64,000 bases of DNA from Roridomyces roridus (GCA_029378245.1 JARKIF010000012.1:620001-684000); one strand, 5' to 3'; shown: positions 1 to 12,248, numbered from the stretch's first letter. Numbers and translations are program-made. Notes: generated from the sequence alone by a model not told the origin.

Positions 1-1968
1 TGGTCGGATAAAAAGAAGACCCCGTTCATGGCACTCACCGATCATTGGCTCGAATCCAAACTCGTTGATACACCTGCTGGTCCTCAGTACGAACTGAAGC
101 TTCGGACGGACTTGATCGGATTTCTACGCGTACCGGGCCATCATGACGGGGAGCATCTAGCCACTGCCTTCCTCCACATCTTGGATCGGATCGGAATATC
201 GTCCAAGGTGCGTTCCACAATTGCCGAATGAAGTGTTTTCTGATCCTTCTCTTAGTTGGGATGGGTCACCCTGGACAATGCATCGAATAATGATACATTC
301 ATGACTTGTCTTGAGAGTGAACTGTTGAGACGCAAGATTCCGTTCAATAAGGTCGAACGGCGTATTCGGTACGTTTAGTATTTGGTAATTCACTGGCTTG
401 GCCTTGATATCTTCTTAGCTGCTTTCCGCACATCGTCAATCTTGCGTGTAAAGCCGTATTGAGTGCAATCACCGATATGGAGTTTGCTGCATCAGGTGCT
501 GCGGATTTCGTTCCAGGTCCCGCCGATGAGCCGCGCACGGTCATGGACGCCATCGCTCGTGACCCTATTGCCACCATCCGGACGACTGTTCGCGTGGTGA
601 GCCATTCTGTGTTCTCTCCTCGCCATCAACACTTTTGACGTCTCCCTCCACAGATCCGCGCATCTTCTCTTCGCCGCCAATATTTCTCCGAGGTCCTCAA
701 GGCGTTGCAGAAGAAGGATCTTCAGCTGCTGAGGGACGTTGATACACGCTGGTCATCGACCCTCCTCATGGTCGACCGCGCAACACTTCTCCGTGAGGTA
801 CCAGTTCTTTCATTTCCTGAATCTATTCTCAAGTTTTATAGGCTATCGACAAGTTCCTCTCTGACCCCCAATTCCATGACCTCCGAAAATACAAGCTGAG
901 CCCAGTCGAATGGGAGGCGTTGGAAGCTTTCAAACGCATACTGGCGGTACGTCTCTATTTAATTCTTGTCTTGTCTACTCATCAAGCGATCGCCGGCCAG
1001 GTGCCTCATGCCTTCCAACAGAAGCTCTCGGGAGAGAAGGCACCCACCCTTGGACTCGCTCTCCCGGCGTTCGAGGCCATGATCTCTAGGTGGAAAAAAC
1101 AACAGAGCGACCATCCGGAGACCGCATACGTCGTGCAACGCGGTATCGACAAACTGGAAGTGTATCAGGAACGGATCGAGGACGTGCCGGCATATAGCTT
1201 GTCCATGCGTGCGTGTCATTGCCCTTCGTTTCGCGCTGTCACTGATTTGTTTTCAGTCATCAACCCGGCCGTCAAATTACGCTGGTACGAGCAGCATCAG
1301 TCCCACCGTGTTCGGTGGGCCAAAGACTTATTCATACGCGAGGTGTGTCCAGTCAACGAGGCGTTCTCGAAGAATTATCAGTGTTTTTCCTTCAGCTCAA
1401 GAAATACCGAAACGAACGGACCAACACCCCAGTTCGGGCACCACAGTCCAATTGGGCGGACGAAGTTCTTGGCCTGGACTCGCCAATTCACCCAACACAC
1501 GGCCAAAGCTTGGAGCAGGAGATGAATGGGTACTTCCGGGAACCATTGTATTCCTTTGGGTCTGTACGCTATTGGACTGTTCGTGCCCGAATCATTCTTC
1601 CTCTGCTCGACAACTTAACCAGTTTCCAGGAGAACCAACTGCGATACCCCACCATATTCAAGCTTGCCGTGGACATACTGCCCATCCAGGGCTCGGCTGT
1701 CCCGTGTGAGCGTGTTTTCTCCTCTGGCGCCGAGACCGACACAGTCAGGCGCAGTCGTATTGCGCCTGATCTGATGGAGGCACTGCAGATGCTCAAGTTT
1801 TCGATCAAGCAGGGTCGCGGGCTTGATTTCACGGCGGGGACTTCGAGGGACGACGAACTCGCGTGGTTGGAGGCAGAGGCAGACGCTCGTCAAGCAGTGC
1901 CAGAAGATTCGACGGGTTACAGTACTTACATTAAGGACTTGCTCGAGGTAGTCTATGATTCTGAATAG
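1..1968 (+). CDS. hAT family transposase (5' partial)
   Basis: DDE transposase of the hAT superfamily, acting in the nucleus on its own terminal repeats. The reading frame is open at base 1 (WSDKKKTPFMALTDHW, a typical hAT core stretch). After an intron (about 208-257) comes VTLDNASNNDTF, with the conserved acidic residue. Next is CFPHIVNLACK, matching the hAT CxxHxxNL region, then RDVDTRWSS. The C-terminal dimerisation region follows (FPTIFKLAVDILPIQGSAV, then CERVFSSGAETDTVRRSRI, then LMEALQMLKF), with the stop at 1966-1968. Several 45-60 nt introns interrupt it, and frames join cleanly across those checked (near 208, 410, 797, 1210 and 1340). No internal stop was seen in the exons, so the element may be active or recently active. 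The N-terminal BED zinc finger, if present, lies outside the window. Confidence 0.88.
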
Positions 1969-2755
1969 TCAATGTCTTGCACCATACGCGTATTAAAGAC
2001 AAGAAGAAAGTATATTGTCATTGAGCTGCATACTACATACATGTAACGACGATCTCGTCATCCCATATACGTATTCCGCCGAATACTGGAGCGTGGTTCA
2101 TAAAAAACGAGCTACAGTGCATCGAGACACCGTCATGCATGCGCCCTGCGGCCGTGTGTGGCAGGGACATCAAGACGATGGAGCCACAGCCCACCGCCCG
2201 AATGTGTATGCACGCCATGCATCAGAGAGCAGGCGACGACCAGGAGATGGTGGTCGCATTATCGGGCCTGTGCTGCGAGTAGTTATACGGTGTAGCGGCC
2301 TAGCGGACAAAGGACTCGTTAGTAGACATAAAGGTGCAGAGCAGCCTGACGCACGATTGCCTCCGTGGGAGCCACAAACTCTCTCGATGGGACACCAGAG
2401 CCTTCAAGTCGAGGGGAGGTTCCCATGGGCCTATTGCAAGTACTGGTATTGCGGTAGTCGGTCAGAGAGGTCGAATGTGGCCGGATACGGTCGTGACGTG
2501 GCACACAGGCCCCAGAGCGTTCTGGACGCTGATGTCGAGGTACCAGGACGCAGTAGTGAGGTGGGAAGGAGCCATAGAACGTGTGTTGAGCAGAATTGCT
2601 GCTGAGCCATGGCTCGAGCCGGCTTTGAGCTGAAGCCGCTTGAGCCAGCCATCAAAAAACGGCTTGGCTCGGCTTAGGCACTGATGGCTCCGAAGCCATC
2701 GGGAGCGGAGCCGGAGCCAACCGGAGCCGAGCCGCGGCAACACTACAAGACACTG
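1..2755 (+). mobile_element. hAT-superfamily DNA transposon, left end outside the window
   Basis: This is the transposase gene plus about 780 nt of 3' non-coding DNA ending in a hAT-like terminus. From about 2605 to 2740 the sequence is packed with GGCTC/GAGCC and GGAGCC units, which resemble hAT subterminal repeats. Read inward on the minus strand, the edge is CAGTGTCTTGTAGTGTTGCC (2736-2755) followed by GCGGCTCGGCTCC. The exact boundary is either the CACTA ending at 2745 or the CACTG ending at 2755. The left terminal repeat and the 8-bp target duplication cannot be checked because the window starts inside the gene. Confidence 0.75.
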
Positions 2756-2929
2756 TCGACAGCTGTGCCCTCTCGTTTGTTGCAGAATTACACGTGATGC
2801 GAAATTCTGCGGAGGCTACTAACCATTGGGCTGCCACGCTGGAGAAAAGGGGACAGAAACTCGGGAATTCAACTAAAAAATTGAACATACACGTGATGGT
2901 CAACTATTGATCGCCGATTACTCTTCCAC

Positions 2930-4986
2930 TCACTTCACCAAGAGCTCGTTCCAAAGTTTGTCGCAAGCAGTGTCCTGGCACAAGTTCCAGGTCAGCCCGC
3001 TAAAAATTGAGGAAATACCAACACTCAACACTCACCAGATTCCCACTCGCAACAGCCTGCACAAAATTTCCCGACTCCACATTCCCCTCATACGCTAGCT
3101 TTGCGTACGTCTCTGCCGGTGGGCCGGGAGCATACTTAGGCCAGTTCAGTGCCGGAGAAGAAATAGGATCCTTGATAAAATTGGCGATGGCAGTTTGGAA
3201 GGTGTTGGACCAGATTAATTCGGCGGGCGTAGCGGTCGTGCGGTTCAGGGTTCCGAAGAGAGGGCCGACTGATTCAACCATGAGTGAGCGGGAGGGAGTG
3301 TGAATTGAACTTGCTTGCTTTCCGAGGAATGCCACGCTCCTGCGTTGGGGAATAACTGGAGGTCAGCGAAGACGGCACCTTTCCATGGGAATTTCAATTG
3401 GTCAAGAGTGAGGAGTAGAGGAACCCTCACCGTAGGTATACCTGAAAACACTGGTGACTTCCGCTTCGAGCATCGCTGCGCTCCATAGTTCCGCCGGGCT
3501 GGTCAGAGATGATTTCAGCCAGTGATTTTTTACTCGTCCAGACGCAAACACACCATCTAAACCCGAAATCCGTCACCGCATCCTCAATCACTTGCGATTC
3601 ATTCTGTGCCTGGGGGTACAGCGAGCGCACCACCTGTGTTACCTCGGCCAACTCGCTCTCATTCCCCGCAAGACCAGGTATGTTGATCTCGAGGAACGCA
3701 GTGAGATTGTTCTGCCCAACCGCCGCGACGCTCCCGTCGTTCTCTAGGTTGCCGATGAGAATCGGAATGAGTGCGGCAGCACCGGAACGAATCCGGTCGA
3801 GGGTGGATGGGAAGACAGTTATGCTGTATCGTATAAATCATGCTCTTGGTCGGTCGGAAACAAGCTCACTTATCCGTGACTGGCCTAAAGTCACCTCCCA
3901 TGGGCCCATTGGTCCACTCCCGAATGTCTTGCGCAGGCACCGATTTCAAGCACTTGATTCGAGCGGGACCAGGTGCCTGGGCGCATCCAAAAGCCGCAGC
4001 GAATGCGTTGAATGCATCGAACGAGGGTGTTGTCGGAGAAGAAACAGGAGAGCCCGAGAGTAGGACCGCTGCATGAAATGTATCTGGTTGTGAGTTGCGT
4101 GCGATGGCCCAGGAAATGGACGTCGAGCCCGCGGATTGGCCCTACATCCCGTTGAGTGATCGGCGAGTATTCAGAGGAATAATATCCAGCGTACCATCAA
4201 CGTAACCCTCCCTGGGTCCCCACCAAACTGCTCGGCATTCGCCGCCACCCAATTCAACGCCATGTCCTGGTCCAAGAACCCCAAGTTGTTCTCTTCGAGA
4301 GGCAAATCGGGGGAGGAGGGAAAGCCGAAGATGTTTGTGCGGTAATTTATTGTTACGACGACAAGGTCTTGGTTGGCTGCGAGGGAGGCGCCGTCGTAGC
4401 TCGGCAGGGAGGCTGTTCCGAATTTAAGGCCTCTACGAGGTCTCGTTAGATTGGGATATAAGTAAATACACTAGCTCACGAACCCGCCGAATATCCAAAC
4501 TACCACCGCTTTCAATACATCTTCACCATGGCTATGAGACGGAGCCCAGACGTTCCTAAGGATGTTTCGTCAGTCAGGCAATGCCGGAGAAGGAGAAGCG
4601 CAATACGAACAAAAACAGACAATCTTCGTCTTCCGCAGCCGGGTGCGGTGTATTGAACAACTCCTGCTGGAATGCACTATCCGCGAACGAGAATTGTTGG
4701 ATGCACGCGGGACCGAGGGTGGTAGCGTTTTTCGGCTCTTGCGAAGTGAAGGCGACTGGAGGGGCCCAGCGGAGGGGGCCCGTAGGGGGCTGGGCGATGC
4801 GCACGCCTTTGAAGGACATGACTGGGCAGAGAGTAAGTCAAGTAATGTTGAGATGTATTGCTACGGACCTCCATTCTGTTCAATCCCATGAAGCTCGCCC
4901 GAGGAAGTTGAAACCACCACAGCTGACGCTGTAACGCTATTGAGGAACGAAGCTGCGGACAGAACAAGGGAGATGAGCTTCTGCAT
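2930..4986 (-). CDS. secreted type-B carboxylesterase/lipase
   Basis: Alpha/beta-hydrolase of the carboxylesterase type-B family, hydrolysing ester bonds and probably secreted. The start at 4986 gives a clear signal peptide (MQKLISLVLSAASFLNSVTA); an upstream in-frame ATG at 5043 would bury it. In order: SFKGVRIAQPPTGPLRW (oxyanion-side signature), EDCLFLNVWAPS across an intron at about 4552-4607, VVWIFGGF, and GQSAGS (near 4135) with the nucleophilic Ser. The common family motif is GESAG, so Gln replaces Glu. The C-terminus is rebuilt from short exons and ends WNLCQDTACDKLWNELLVK with the stop at 2930. At least six introns of about 50 nt are needed. Some middle boundaries (3300-3900) are less certain. 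The substrate cannot be inferred. Confidence 0.82.
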
Positions 4987-5246
4987 ATTTGCACTGAGGA
5001 CGACTCTTGAGGACACACGGCCTTTTATACAGCCATTGGGCAAGAATGAGTATGTGGGAGAGCGACGAGAATAGAATATCGGTGCCTTGTGCCCACCGAC
5101 GGATCAGCCTATATATGGCCCTGGGTCAAAGTCGGCCCTAGGGTTTGCAACGTGACGATTTCTTTGATTTCGTACGGTATTCTAAATCGAAGTATCTCTG
5201 GAACTTCGTGAGTAACGTCAGTAAATCAATTGTTTCGTACCAACTT

Positions 5247-6460
5247 CTACGTCTTCGCCCGCCTAGCCTCAACCGCGGCCAACAACTCTTCAAGCACCCC
5301 GATATCCCACCCTTCACCCGCAAGCGGTTTATCGCAACATTTAGTCCCCTCCCCGTGCGACACATATCGATAGGAAAGCCGTGGGTCTCGTCGGTGTCCT
5401 GCTGAAGGGCACTCGACGCCGGTGAACGTGAACTCCTTCAGAAGAACGAGTTCGTCCATGAATCGTCGCAGGACCACATGCCATAGCAACGGCCAGGCGC
5501 CCAGCTCGTCCGAGTGCATGAGTATGGCACATCGGTCCAGTTTGAGGTGGGTGAGGGTCGCTTTGTGGAGGAGGATGAACCCCAGGATGTTGTGGGTTTC
5601 GTGGTTGAGGGCGGTCATCACGGGTGTGGGGAATAGGAATCCCGTTAGGGAGATGTCCGTGAGATTTTTGAGGGCGGGAATCTCTGGCATCCGCGCGTAC
5701 CAGCCTGGTTTTGCGTCGTGGTCTTCCCGCAGGGTTAGGGAGCTAATGTTGGGCGCTGCTCGCAAGATCTGCGATAGACTCTCGTGCCAGAATTGGTCGA
5801 GTTGCCTGTCGAGCGCTGCTTCTGCACCGGTCTCGACCTCTTGTCGAGTAGCAAAGTTGTAGCGGAAGGAGATCATCAAGATACGGAGGAGCTTGTGGGA
5901 ATTCATTCGCACAACATCTAGTCCCGGCAGCGGGACCATTCCGTGGATGTTGAGGAAAATTAAGGATGGTGGGGGATGCGATGATATGGCTCCGAGAATG
6001 GCGCATTGTAGACATAGCGGGTAAGATGCATGGAGGGCGTCTTCCGTTGGTATCTCGAACCAAAGATCGAAGTGAAGGTTCATGCTCAACAGCTTGGGAA
6101 AGCTGAATAGCCCGGAGAACGCAGCAACCAACGCGTCTTTCGGTGGATTGACTGGAAAGCGATCAGTTTGAGAAACTAGCTTGAATGAAAAGGTTCACCA
6201 GCTGATGATCGCCATTTCCCTCCTTCGAAATTCAAGCGGTGGATGGCAGACGTAATGGAGGCGTCGCAGGTCTGTAGAAATGACAGAGCTTTCGCACTGC
6301 GTAAACTAGGATGCAGTATGATGCACGAAAACGCCAGTGGCGTCACCGCTGTCTTGAAAGAATTTGAGACGAGGCGCAGAGAGACGAGGTATGGCTTGTC
6401 TGTCGTATGGGCAATTTGGGACATGATGCGATTCAGATTCTCGTGCGAGAGTTTGTTCAT
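5247..6460 (-). CDS. F-box-like protein
   Basis: The N-terminus (MNKLSHENLNRIMSQIA, then LVSLRLVSNSFKTAVTPLAF) resembles the degenerate F-box helices of basidiomycete F-box proteins, which link targets to SCF ubiquitin ligases. The rest has loose leucine-rich-repeat spacing (ILRAAPNISSLTL, ALKNLTDISLTGF, TLTHLKLDRCAIL). Two exons are joined by an intron at about 6149-6204: SSA plus VNPPKDALVAAF is in frame. The start at 6460 is the first ATG before the F-box-like helix. It is divergent from the kinase gene beginning at 6574, 113 bp away. Targets are unknown. The LRR-like part is weak, so this is a fold guess. Confidence 0.65.
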
Positions 6461-6573
6461 CTCCGTAGGACATGAAGGAAGAAAGAAAGAAGATTGGGTC
6501 ACAGCCACTGATACGGCCACGTGTACGGCCCACTTGGCACGTGCAGCCTTTTCAACTTTTGCCTTGAGCGTCC
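6461..6573. promoter_or_regulatory. short divergent promoter with two CACGTG boxes
   Basis: Only 113 bp separate the two start codons. It contains two perfect CACGTG palindromes, at 6518-6523 and 6538-6543, exactly 20 bp apart (about two helical turns). CACGTG is the classic E-box bound by bHLH factors. A shared regulator for the F-box-like gene and the kinase is an inference. Confidence 0.45.
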
Positions 6574-7903
6574 ATGCACCCGGTTCTGCCCCAACTTCCC
6601 GCTCACCTTCTTCAAGACCCATACGTAGCTGCCCTGGACCGCCAATACCGTGCTTCCTGGAATTACGATATCGCTTTCGCCCGCCGTGGCTCATCCTACC
6701 CATTCCTCAAAGATGAGGCCAGCCGAGTCCTCAAGAGGACATGCGTTGGATGCCACCCCATCGCTCAAGGCGGTTTCAATACGGTGTTCCTCCTCACTTT
6801 CGATGATCAGACCGACTTGATCGCCCGCGTCGCAGGAGTGTTCGGGCAACTTCCCCTCCCTGCGCACGTCCTTGCTCAGCAACTCGGCTCCGAGGTGCGT
6901 TGGGTCCTTACCCCCGTCTGCGAGATCAGGACCTGTGACTCAGGTTGCCACGCTGAAATTCCTCCTGGCAAGGACCTCGATCCCAGTCCCAATCGTGTAC
7001 CACGTTGACCTCAACCCTGATAATGCAGTCGGGGCACCGTATATGATCATGTCACGCATTCATGGCATCCCAGCGAGCAACATGTGGCCCACCATGTCGC
7101 TCTCCCAAAAAATAGACCTGGTGACCGATGTTGCTAAAATCGAGGCGGACCTGCGCTGCCTCCCTTTTCACGAACTCGGTTGCCTCCTCGACTCCAACGG
7201 CACCGTAGGACCCATGGTCCATCCTTCCACCGCCACGGCTACCCTCCGCGAACCCCACTGTGGGCCTTTTTCGTCCGTGCACGCGCTCATCGAAGCGCAC
7301 ATCCGCTCTGAGCTACTTGTCATCCACGATCGCTCTTCGTGGGTCGAGCAGCGGACCCTGTGGCAGAACGTGAACGGCGAGGTCGCTGACATTTCCGCAG
7401 CCTACGCCACTGTTTGGTTTGCACTCCTTCTCTACGCGATCCGCGCGCTGCCCGTAAAAGAGTGTGAGGACCCGGTTTGGCCTTTTACGCTCTGTCACGA
7501 CGACCTCAGCCTCGGAAACATCCTCGTCTCACTCACCGGGAACCTCGTCGGACTCGTCGACTGGCAGGGCTCGCAGGTCCGGCCGCCCTGCAATCTCATT
7601 TCCCCAAACAGGCATTTCTTGCTGGAACCAGATTCGTTTATGTCGGAGGGCGAGCGAGAGCCACTTTTACGCGCACGTGCCAACGTTCTTCTTGAGCGCA
7701 CCCCGCAGCCTGAGGTCGATCAGGCGCCCCTTCGTCCCGCGGAACTCCTGCAGTGTGTGTCCTCTGGCCATTCGACCCTCTCCCGGCGTTCTACTCTAGA
7801 CATGGCCTTTGCCACATGGTTTCTTGAAACAGATAAGGCCGAGGTCGATCCGGACCTGCTGGAACTGTTCATGCCGTTGATGACTCTGATCATGCATTGG
7901 TGA
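6574..7903 (+). CDS. APH-type phosphotransferase / kinase-like protein
   Basis: Aminoglycoside-phosphotransferase (APH) fold protein, a very common fungal family with mostly unknown small-molecule or protein substrates. Two exons (6574-6894 and 6944-7903) join in frame (GSE/VATLKF). [14 protein letters not shown] resembles a glycine-rich nucleotide loop. [15 protein letters not shown] matches the hinge that follows it in APH proteins. [12 protein letters not shown] (residues about 294-305) is the catalytic loop of the HxDxxxxN type, with Asp and Asn present. [10 protein letters not shown] is the metal-binding D motif (DWQ instead of DFD/DWE). It is 426 residues long and probably cytosolic, since no signal peptide or membrane span is seen. 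Confidence 0.85.
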
Positions 7904-7988
7904 AAGTAGGCAACAATAGTTTTTGTGCAAATACAGAATCGTCACAAGCCCGATTAGATTATTAGATAACCACAGACACAAAGTATAT

Positions 7989-10553
7989 TTACACACTTCC
8001 AGCTTCCTTGACCCTAATCCACATACCATCCTGCAGTTATGCATTGAATACACTCTCCAACAGAACTTCCTAGCACTCACCGCAGTAGACATGGTCATAT
8101 GTCTCTTGGGCCTGAACTTTTCAATCTTCTTCCTCCCCTCCCCGCTGATGGCCCACTCCGCCGGCGGACGTCCTTCAGGGCTGAAGGCAGCCTCATCAAG
8201 GATGAAGGTAGAGAAGGCCTGGAGAAGGCGGGTGATCATGAAAGACATTTCGTTGTATGCGAACTGCACGCGGATATATGAGCAAATCAACAAAGACGGA
8301 GGGGTGAGAGAACGCACCTGTTGGCCGAGACAGATCCGTGGACCAGCGTTGAATCTGAATAATTATTCAATCAATCAAGCACACGGCCGAACAGACGTTT
8401 ATAAGTAACCCACGGGAGGAACTGAAACGGGTTTTTGAGGAGGTAATTCTTGACTCTGTCGTCGAGGAAACGGTCTGGGTCGAATTCCTCCGCTGTGGCG
8501 CGAAAAGTAAGCTGGCGCCGAGTCAATTGAAAGGAGGCCTAACCATCGGGTCCCCAAAGATCTTTGCGCCGGTGCATCATAAACACCGAATATGCAACCC
8601 TGCTCAAAGTTAGCGCGCGTCCACATGAATTTACAGTACGAACTTGGAGTCTGCCGGGATGTAGAGTGGTTTTTCACTAGGATCGAGCGAAGGCCAGACC
8701 GCTGGTTTGATATTTCGCCTAGACAAGTTGTTCGGTCAATCACCATCGGAGCGGAGTGGTACGCACCGAATATTGAAAGGACTGGGACGCTATGTTAAAG
8801 GATCAAAGTGGAGATAAAAGTGCCAACTCACACGGAAGGATACAGGCGCATAGTTTCTGCCACAAATGAATAAAAAAACAAGGGGGAGTAAGACAAAAAG
8901 CACGTCGACGCACCATTGATGACGGCGCGCAAATACTTCATCTCCTTGATATCGTCGTACGTGGGTCTGCGAGTCAGACCGACCCGTTCAAGGACCTCTG
9001 CGCGAGCACGGACGCAGACGTCGGGGTACATTGCGAAACTGTGGGGCTATGTGAGATGATTGGAAGGGAATGAAGTGGTAGTAGATACAAGTAGATGACG
9101 ATGGTGATGGTGTGCATGGTGGTGTCCCTTCCGGCTTTAATTCAAATCAGCTCGGGCTTGATGAGAGCTGGGGACGATACACACCGAGAAGCATGTTCAA
9201 CCTATCGGTCGTCGTAAGAAATAAAGGTCGACGCACAATGAGTACTTACATTTCGTCCTTAAGCAGCTGAGGATCTATCCAATGCGTGGTGTCAATAATG
9301 TATACTCTTGAGAAATAAACCACTCACCGGATGTAGTATTAAGCATATCATCCAAAAGGCTCGACGCCTCCTCCTCACTCTTCCCGCCCATCTTCCTCTT
9401 CTCCATCGCCGCATGAATAACAGGATCCAAAAACTCGCTAATATCCTTCATTGGCCCCGCAGTCTTGTCCCCAAGTATCTCAAAAAGAGGCCAAATACCA
9501 TCCCAGTTGTCACGGTCCACAATGTGCGTCATCGCAGCAGTAAACGCTTCGATGAACTTTGTCGAAAGTTGTGATTGGGAGGGTGGTGGAGGAGGAGGGA
9601 AAGAGACGTTGTGCGCGTAGGGCAAGTCGGATTTGAGGCTGTGGAGGCAAGAGTCGAAGAGGAACTCGCTGGCAGAGTCCATTGTAAATCGGCCGATGAG
9701 ATCCTGCAGTTAGTTGAATCTTGGTTCAGGAATTGGGAGTGGATTGGTTCGCACCTGGAAATCAACGGCGTATCCCGCCCGAGTGCGTTCCTTGAGAAGG
9801 GAGATAACATCCTCGGCGTGGCGGTCGAAAATGTCAAAGTCGCTGATACGATCACGACTGAAAAACGGCTTGGTCATTGCGCGGTGGTACTTCCAGGTTT
9901 CACCTAGCGCACTTGAGCGAGAAATACGAGAATTGAGAAAGAATCGCACCGTCGGAATTGAACACGCCGTCACCAAGAACGCTGTGAAAGTTGAACTTGA
10001 ATTGTTCGCCTTGATCGAATGAGTGCAGTGGTGCAAAAAGCGTTTACAAACACACCCTTGACATAATTGTTAAAGTCTGTAGAGAGTATGAGCTTGATAT
10101 GGTCCGGCGACGTCGTGAGGATCGTGTCGGCCCACAAAAGCCGGAAGTTGACAATCGGGCCCAGTTCAGCGACTGCCTCAGACATATTATCGGCTGAGAG
10201 GGCGGTCAGTCTCGCTCTCCGAAGAAAAACCACGTCTCACCAGGATATCCGAATTTGCTGCTATGTTGCATTTTCCGGAGGAGATCCATGCTACCGATCG
10301 ACTTGCCCTGCACGAGGGGAATGAGGCGCGCACCACGCGCAGCGGCCGCTCGCTCATCTTGAGTGATGCGGAGGTGATATTTGAAGGCAGCGTAAAGCGG
10401 GAGACACGTAATGGACAAGAACACCAGCATCCATTGGGGTGGGCTGACACCCAGCAGACGGTGGCAGAATGGGGCCAACCCGAGACCGACGAAGACGGGC
10501 ACGGCGAACAAAGGGAGGCTTCGAACGAGGAAGGCGACTCCTGGAGAGACCAT
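7989..10553 (-). CDS. cytochrome P450, CYP63-like (intact copy)
   Basis: Heme-thiolate monooxygenase anchored in the ER. The first exon holds N-terminal hydrophobic segments ([20 protein letters not shown] and [17 protein letters not shown]). Recognised motifs, in order: [20 protein letters not shown] (typical of CYP63-type enzymes), the I-helix AGRDTT near 9130, ETMRLYP (ExxR, near 8850), [12 protein letters not shown] (heme-binding Cys, near 8330) and a short final exon ending [12 protein letters not shown]. About a dozen short introns are needed; every junction tested keeps frame, including the last (TMSTA/DGMW). CYP63 enzymes in white-rot fungi oxidise alkanes and aromatic xenobiotics, but the substrate here is unknown. 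A damaged paralogue lies at 59696-62320. Confidence 0.87.
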
Positions 10554-11085
10554 GGTGGAAGAGAGAGATGGTGGAGCTCCGAGTCTGCGGGGTTGTATTG
10601 GTCGTGGGCAAAACATTCGCGGTAACGCGGGTGCTTATTCCTCAGTGATTACGACACACGGCGCCAAGAATTGGTCACCGCCGGTCGTCAACGAGTTTCA
10701 ACGTTGAAAAGTCTTTTGACGACAACATCGAAATGCCAGGGCAAGTGACAGAAGCTCAAAGGATCTCTCTCGTTTCCCGGGAAGTGAGACAGTGATGGTG
10801 GTGTAGCCTGGAAGAGACCGCGATCACGCGTGGGTAAACAAATGTCAATGGCTCCAGACAGTTCACTAGCACCTTTCGAGCTCGAGGACAATCCCCGCAT
10901 TGTGCGTCGCATAAATACTTCCGTCGATTTTGTTCCGTTCACACTCAATTCCGAACTTCCCCTTGTTAAATTTTGACCCGCCTGCAGGAAGTATATAGGC
11001 CCGGTGTGCCTTCCGCCTAAGCTTTCCCTCATGGCATAAAATGCTCCGGGTTTGCTACCCCTGATTAACTTCCTTCCCCTCCCCA
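10554..11085. other. intergenic region between divergent P450 and isomerase genes
   Basis: About 530 bp with no convincing gene. The part next to the P450 start (about 10617-10665) has a recognisable counterpart upstream of the second P450 copy (about 62340-62385; shared GGTAACGCGG and TGCTTAT). It is therefore probably promoter DNA duplicated together with the gene. Confidence 0.5.
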
Positions 11086-11646
11086 ATGTCTCCCAATACC
11101 ACCGAGCCTCAGTGGAGAGTCGTTCTTGGCTGCGATGTACGTCTGTATAGCACTTCACACTCTCTAACTCAAGCTCACCGACGGACGTGAATATTTCTAG
11201 GACGCAGGGCTGCAGTACAAGAACACAATCAAAGCCGACCTGGAGAAAGACCCGCGCGTCTCGGAGGTGATCGACGTCGGGGTGAGCGAGGACGAGAAGA
11301 CGGCCTATCCACACGTCGCAGTGTCCGCTGCGCGCAGAATCGCAGCAGGGGAGGCAGATCGGGGGTTATTGATTTGCGGGACAGGACTAGGTGCGTCTCG
11401 TTTCATTTCGTCCTGACCTCGCGTAGTTTAACTTGACCAGGAGTTGCGATTTCCGCCAATAAAGTCCCGAGAATCCGCGCGGTGACCGCGCACGATAGCT
11501 TCTCTGTGGAACGGGCTGTTTTGAGCAACGATGCGCAGGTGCTTTGCATGGGCCAGCGTGTTGTCGGGATCGAGCTTGCAAGGAGATTAACGAGGGAGTG
11601 GTTGGGATATGTTTTGACAAGACGTCGCCGTCTGCTGCAAAAGTAG
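11086..11646 (+). CDS. RpiB/LacA/LacB-type sugar-phosphate isomerase
   Basis: Small cytosolic aldose-ketose isomerase of the RpiB/LacAB family, acting on pentose or tetrose phosphates. Three exons (11086-11136, 11201-11390, 11441-11646) give 148 residues with frame-preserving splices. Diagnostic pieces: [20 protein letters not shown] near the N-terminus, [35 protein letters not shown] (substrate/anion-binding loop) and [18 protein letters not shown]. The length is typical of the family (about 150). In fungi such proteins have been linked to erythritol and related sugar-phosphate metabolism; the exact substrate cannot be told from sequence. Confidence 0.9.
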
Positions 11647-11734
11647 ATGCGATATCACAGTACGAGTCAACAGTCATTACTAGTTAGGTCTGCAGGTCCA
11701 ATGAGGGTAGTAATAAAACAGTTCAAACACTCAC

Positions 11735-12196
11735 TCATTTCGTCTTGACCCTCTCCGCGCCCGACAACCCAACACCAGCAAGAAACGCCATGCGCATACT
11801 CGCCCCAGCATAAACGAACCCGACACTCCCCCAACACATCGCATTCCACTCCCACACGCGCCAAAACACCTCGGCGCCAAGCGGCGCCATACTATAAAGA
11901 TGCCCGAAATCCGCCACGAGCAACCCGAACAGGAGCCTGCGCCACGTTTTGAGCGACGTGGTGGAAGAGAGGACGAGGTGCTCGTTGAGGGCGAAGAGGA
12001 GGTACAGGTTGGCGAGCTGCAGGAGGACCATCGTGTGCTGCGTCGTCAAGGAGGACAAAAGTGGTCTGGAGCTCGTGAGGCTCAGGTCGCGGACGTATTC
12101 GTCTGCGCGGAAGGCGGCGTAGTACGCCCCAGCGAGGGCGGAGACTGGCTCGATGTAGAGGAAGAAGAGCCTGTAGATGAGGGGAATAGTCGTCAT
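11735..12196 (-). CDS. small multi-pass membrane protein, DUF7704-like
   Basis: A single-exon 153-residue protein starting MTTIPLIYRLFFLYIEPVSA. It contains about four hydrophobic segments: residues about 5-27, 55-73, 86-106 and 122-143. The N-terminal signature (IPLIYRLFFLYIEPxxA) is typical of a fungal membrane-protein family annotated as DUF7704, whose function is unknown. The start at 12196 is the only sensible ATG. It lies tail-to-tail with the RpiB-type gene and just downstream of the following FAD oxidoreductase on the same strand. Confidence 0.75.
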   Translation of the reverse strand: MTTIPLIYRLFFLYIEPVSALAGAYYAAFRADEYVRDLSLTSSRPLLSSLTTQHTMVLLQLANLYLLFALNEHLVLSSTTSLKTWRRLLFGLLVADFGHLYSMAPLGAEVFWRVWEWNAMCWGSVGFVYAGASMRMAFLAGVGLSGAERVKTK

Positions 12197-12248
12197 CGTG
12201 GTAAGACAAGAAGCGTGTTCTCACGTCAACCATCAATAGATTCTCCAT

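Noticed and set aside
2015..2605. Open frame of 196 codons downstream of the hAT transposase
   Set aside because: No family features, and opposite frames are equally open. It lies in the 3' non-coding part of the element and runs into the repeat-rich end.
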